From NCBI GenBank assembly GCA_963774155.1, contig CAVZDW010000008.1, forward strand, positions 496,001 to 560,000: DNA of 64,000 bases. The letters run 5' to 3'. Positions within the stretch are counted from its first letter, which is position 1. Each line of letters begins with the position of its first letter. Positions 62,501 through 64,000 of the stretch are shown here, one piece after another. The notes under the pieces were generated by a model, which had not been told where the DNA came from, made no database searches, and saw only the letters and a program-made list of their open reading frames with translations. Source of the DNA: DASSUW01 sp963774155 (GTDB lineage: Bacteria > Actinomycetota > Thermoleophilia > Solirubrobacterales > Solirubrobacteraceae). A program made the position numbers and the translations under genes.

Positions 62501-63135
62501 TCAAGCGCGTGCGCGAGGCCCTGCGCATGAAGGCCGACTGCAGCTGCGCCCAGGTGGCCGAACAGCGCGACGGCGACTGGGTGAAGGTCGGCGGCATGAT
62601 CACGGAGTCCAAGAAGATCCGGACACGGACCGGCACCCCGATGATGTTCGCCACCGTCGACGATCTCGAGGGCAGCGTCGAGATCGTGGTCTTCGAGAAG
62701 ACGCTGGCGGCGGTCGAGCAGGTCGTGTCGGCCGACGAGATCGTGCTCGTGCGCGGCCGGGTCGACCACAAGGAGGCCGGCAAGAGCTGCATCATCGTGC
62801 AGGACGTCGAGCGCTTCGACCCATCCGAAGCGGAGATCGAGAAGGCGAAGGAGCAGGTGGCCAAGCTGGCCGCCACCGCGGCGCCGACGGCACTGCGCCT
62901 GCGGGTCGACGCCGCCCGCCTGCAGCCGGCCGTGATCTCCGAGCTGCGCGACCTGTTCGAGCGCTATCCCGGCGAGGCCGAGTTCGTGCTGGAGATGGAC
63001 ACCCGCTCGGGCGTGCGCTGCCTGCGCTTCGGCGACGGCTACAAGGTCGCGGGGCGGGACGCCGGGCTGCAGTCCGAGTTGCGGAGCCTGCTCGGCTCGG
63101 CCCTCGCGCCGCCGCGCGAGCGCGCGGCTGCGTGA
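59596..63135 (+). CDS. dnaE: DNA polymerase III alpha subunit
   Basis: A 1179-residue C-family polymerase. The PHP domain starts with 'HLHVHSEYSLLDG'. Palm motifs are 'GPGRGSAAGS' and catalytic Asp residues in 'MPDIDIDFS'. 'SIHAAAVVISD', 'LKMDFLGLRNLDVI', 'IIYQEQSMQIAKSIAGFS' and 'FNRSHAACYGLIAYRTAWLKANYPAEYMAALIS' follow. Then come a helix-hairpin-helix region, an OB-fold ('VKVGGMITESKKIRTRTGTPMMFATVDDLEGSVEIVVF') and a C-terminal domain. This DnaE1-type layout makes it the replicative polymerase. The start is GTG, 9 nt after TAGCCT. The gene is intact. Confidence 0.97.
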   Translation: MTSPGCAHLHVHSEYSLLDGACKIDKLAERAASFGQPAIALTDHGVMNGAVELYKATKKHGIKPIVGLEAYFVDDRRSREPKVERNHLTLLAETGEGLRNLVKLSSSGFLEGLHRGKPGVDLELLERHGEGVICLTGCLASRSSQRILQGKLPQARAHLDQLVQVFGPEDVYLEVQRNGLAEQEQVNEAIKGFAAEMGRPLVGTADVHYLRKEDFHHHAALLCVQTKSTLAQPKMSFDQNEFFLKSSEEMAEQFSDMPEALASSLEIAERCDVEVELGGQLIPRFDCPEGKGEKAYLRELVEAGLRRRYGDPPPAEAIERMEMELGVIDNMGFNAYFLIVWDFVQYAKDNGIAVGPGRGSAAGSLVSYCLQITDVDPLRYDLLFERFLNAERVSMPDIDIDFSVRGRERVIRYVTDKYGTDRVAQIITFGKMFPRAATRDAARVLGHDYGAGDRLAKLIPDPIMGRPPSFEECLEPGTELSAEYSRDPVAKQIVDVARGLEGIVRNASIHAAAVVISDRPLTDIVPLQLADAGTGDDGQKIYRTVTQYSMKPVEEIGLLKMDFLGLRNLDVIEDTLAIIERSTGERIDMTTLPLDDEKTYAMMARGDSVGVFQFESEGMREALKKVGPTEFEDLVALNALYRPGAMDQIPTYARGKRNPDTITYIDERLRPITEPTKGVIIYQEQSMQIAKSIAGFSGPRADDLRKAIGKKNRAAMAELKPMFFDGCRASGTAEDVIDTLWTVNEKSADYSFNRSHAACYGLIAYRTAWLKANYPAEYMAALISSVMDTKDKVPFFVSQTENMGIEILPPDVNESDHEFMVVGGNIRFGLDAVKGVGFAAVEAIKRAREEDGPFTSLWDFCERVDCRAVNKKAIEALIKCGAFGSTQATRRGMLDVLEAAQGAGSKAQLDAQIGQGSIFDLGGLGGDTGSNGGAFAPAHPPIPTHEYERPELLAMEKESIGLFITEHPLKRVREALRMKADCSCAQVAEQRDGDWVKVGGMITESKKIRTRTGTPMMFATVDDLEGSVEIVVFEKTLAAVEQVVSADEIVLVRGRVDHKEAGKSCIIVQDVERFDPSEAEIEKAKEQVAKLAATAAPTALRLRVDAARLQPAVISELRDLFERYPGEAEFVLEMDTRSGVRCLRFGDGYKVAGRDAGLQSELRSLLGSALAPPRERAAA

Positions 63136-63986
63136 AGCGCGTCGCCGTCGTCGGGCCGGGGGCGATCGGCGCGACGATGGCCTCGGTGCTCGTCGACGTC
63201 GAGCTGCTGTTGTGCGGCCGCACGCCGCACGCGCGGCTGCTCGTCGAACGCGAGGGCGGCGCGACGATCGAGGTGCCCGGGCCGGTGCTCACCGACCCGG
63301 CCGCGGTGCCGTGGCGCGCCGATGTCGTGCTGCTCGCGGTCAAGGCCCATCAGATCGCGGCCGCAGCGCCGTTCCTGCAGGCGCTCTGCGGGCCGGAGAC
63401 GATCGTCGTGGCGCTGCAGAACGGGGTGGAGCACCGCGAGCTGGTGGGGCCGCACGCGAACGGCGCCACGGTCGTGCCCGCCGTCATCTGGTTCCCGGCC
63501 GTGACGGTCGCGCCCGGCCACGTGCTCGTGCGCGACGACCCGAGCGTCACGCTGCCCGACGAGCCGGCCGCCCGGGCTGTCGCTCCGCTCCTGCACGCCG
63601 ACGTGTCGGCCGACTTCGACGTCCTCGCCTGGCGCAAGCTCGCCGTCAACGCCGTGGCGGCGGTGATGGTCCTCACCGGGCGCCGCGCCGTGGTCTTCCG
63701 CCGGCCGGACGTGCGCGAGCTGAGCCGCGCACTGGCCGCCGAGTGCTTCGCGGTCGCACGCGCCGAGGGTGTGGCCGTGCCCGACGGAGCGACCGAGGAG
63801 ATCCTCGACTACGTGGCGAGCTTCCCCGACGACCTCGGCACGTCGATGCTCTTCGACCGCGAGGCCGGCCGCGAGCTCGAGTGGGACGCCCGCAACGGCG
63901 TCATCTCCCGGCTCGGGGCCAGGCACGGGGTCCCGACCCCCGCCAGCGATGTGATCGTGCCGCTGCTGGCCGCCGCGAGCGGCTAG
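63132..63986 (+). CDS. Ketopantoate reductase family (PanE/ApbA-like) oxidoreductase
   Basis: A 284-residue protein: Rossmann motif 'VAVVGPGAIGATMASVL', 'DVVLLAVKAHQ', 'VVALQNGVEHRELVG', then the helical C-terminal domain with 'AWRKLAVNAVAAVMVLTGR' (the conserved Lys-x3-Asn) and 'STSMLFDREAGRELEWDARNG'-type ending. It would reduce 2-dehydropantoate or a related ketoacid with NADPH, possibly for CoA synthesis; panB/panC are not nearby. GTG start overlaps the dnaE stop (GTGA). The stop lies 14 bp before the window end. Confidence 0.9.
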   Translation: MKRVAVVGPGAIGATMASVLVDVELLLCGRTPHARLLVEREGGATIEVPGPVLTDPAAVPWRADVVLLAVKAHQIAAAAPFLQALCGPETIVVALQNGVEHRELVGPHANGATVVPAVIWFPAVTVAPGHVLVRDDPSVTLPDEPAARAVAPLLHADVSADFDVLAWRKLAVNAVAAVMVLTGRRAVVFRRPDVRELSRALAAECFAVARAEGVAVPDGATEEILDYVASFPDDLGTSMLFDREAGRELEWDARNGVISRLGARHGVPTPASDVIVPLLAAASG

Positions 63987-64000
63987 CCACGCGCCTTCAG

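Overview
This 64 kb window comes from a very GC-rich bacterial chromosome, most likely a deep-branching actinobacterium of the Thermoleophilia/Solirubrobacterales type. That placement is an inference. It rests on base composition, on the RecBCD/ThrS/PheST/DnaE repertoire, on secreted proteins with Ala/Arg-rich style, and on many genes whose only visible promoter is a TAnnnT hexamer 6-10 nt before the start codon, as expected for leaderless mRNAs. No rRNA, tRNA, CRISPR array or intact transposase was seen.

Layout. 1-15.8 kb is an accessory catabolic/redox region. It has an XRE regulator divergent from an aldo/keto reductase, an arylsulfatase, an AraC regulator divergent from an SDR, two more aldo/keto reductases, a stand-alone LigD-type phosphoesterase, an ArsR-SRPBCC pair, a secreted ThuA/sugar-dehydrogenase/PKD fusion, a LOG-type hydrolase, a class V aminotransferase, a quinone-oxidoreductase-like MDR and an Rpf-like muralytic enzyme. 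16.0-24.2 kb is a recC-recB-recD operon with a LexA-box-like palindrome upstream; recC carries many frame changes. 24.2-28.7 kb holds a secreted repeat protein, a large LuxR/AAA regulator and small membrane ORFs.

28.7-55.5 kb is built on a conserved housekeeping backbone: thrS - (alpha/beta hydrolase) - infC // rpmI - rplT - trmH/rlmB - pheS - pheT - argC - argJ - argB - argD - argG. The normally contiguous infC-rpmI-rplT operon is interrupted by about 10.7 kb. That insert carries a lipoprotein, an epoxide hydrolase, an ebo-type gene cluster (eboD, a 100-aa ORF, eboB, eboE, eboC, eboF and a type 2 IPP isomerase, all overlapping or nearly so), a PhoX-like phosphatase and a degenerate methyltransferase. 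52.5-54.2 kb inserts two lineage-type hypothetical genes between argD and argG. 55.5-64 kb has a small membrane ORF, a giant coiled-coil/SCP2-like protein, a GntR regulator, dnaE and a ketopantoate-reductase-like gene.

The most novel item seen directly in the sequence is a family of three palindromic intergenic elements (about 127, 161 and 204 bp) at 28.26, 32.82 and 58.54 kb. They share imperfect terminal inverted repeats and each holds its own internal hairpins. One abuts a stop codon and another supplies the last ~70 residues of the SCP2-like protein. The most interesting gene system is the ebo cluster coupled to an IPP isomerase, which could make and export a prenylated cyclitol-like metabolite (inference).

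Caution: at least eight genes (araC-type, an aldo/keto reductase, recC, recB, luxR, a small membrane gene, pheT, a Pro-rich gene) are split by single-base frame changes while the amino-acid sequence continues in another frame. Essential pheT is among them. The likeliest explanation is consensus error in the assembly, not wholesale pseudogenisation.
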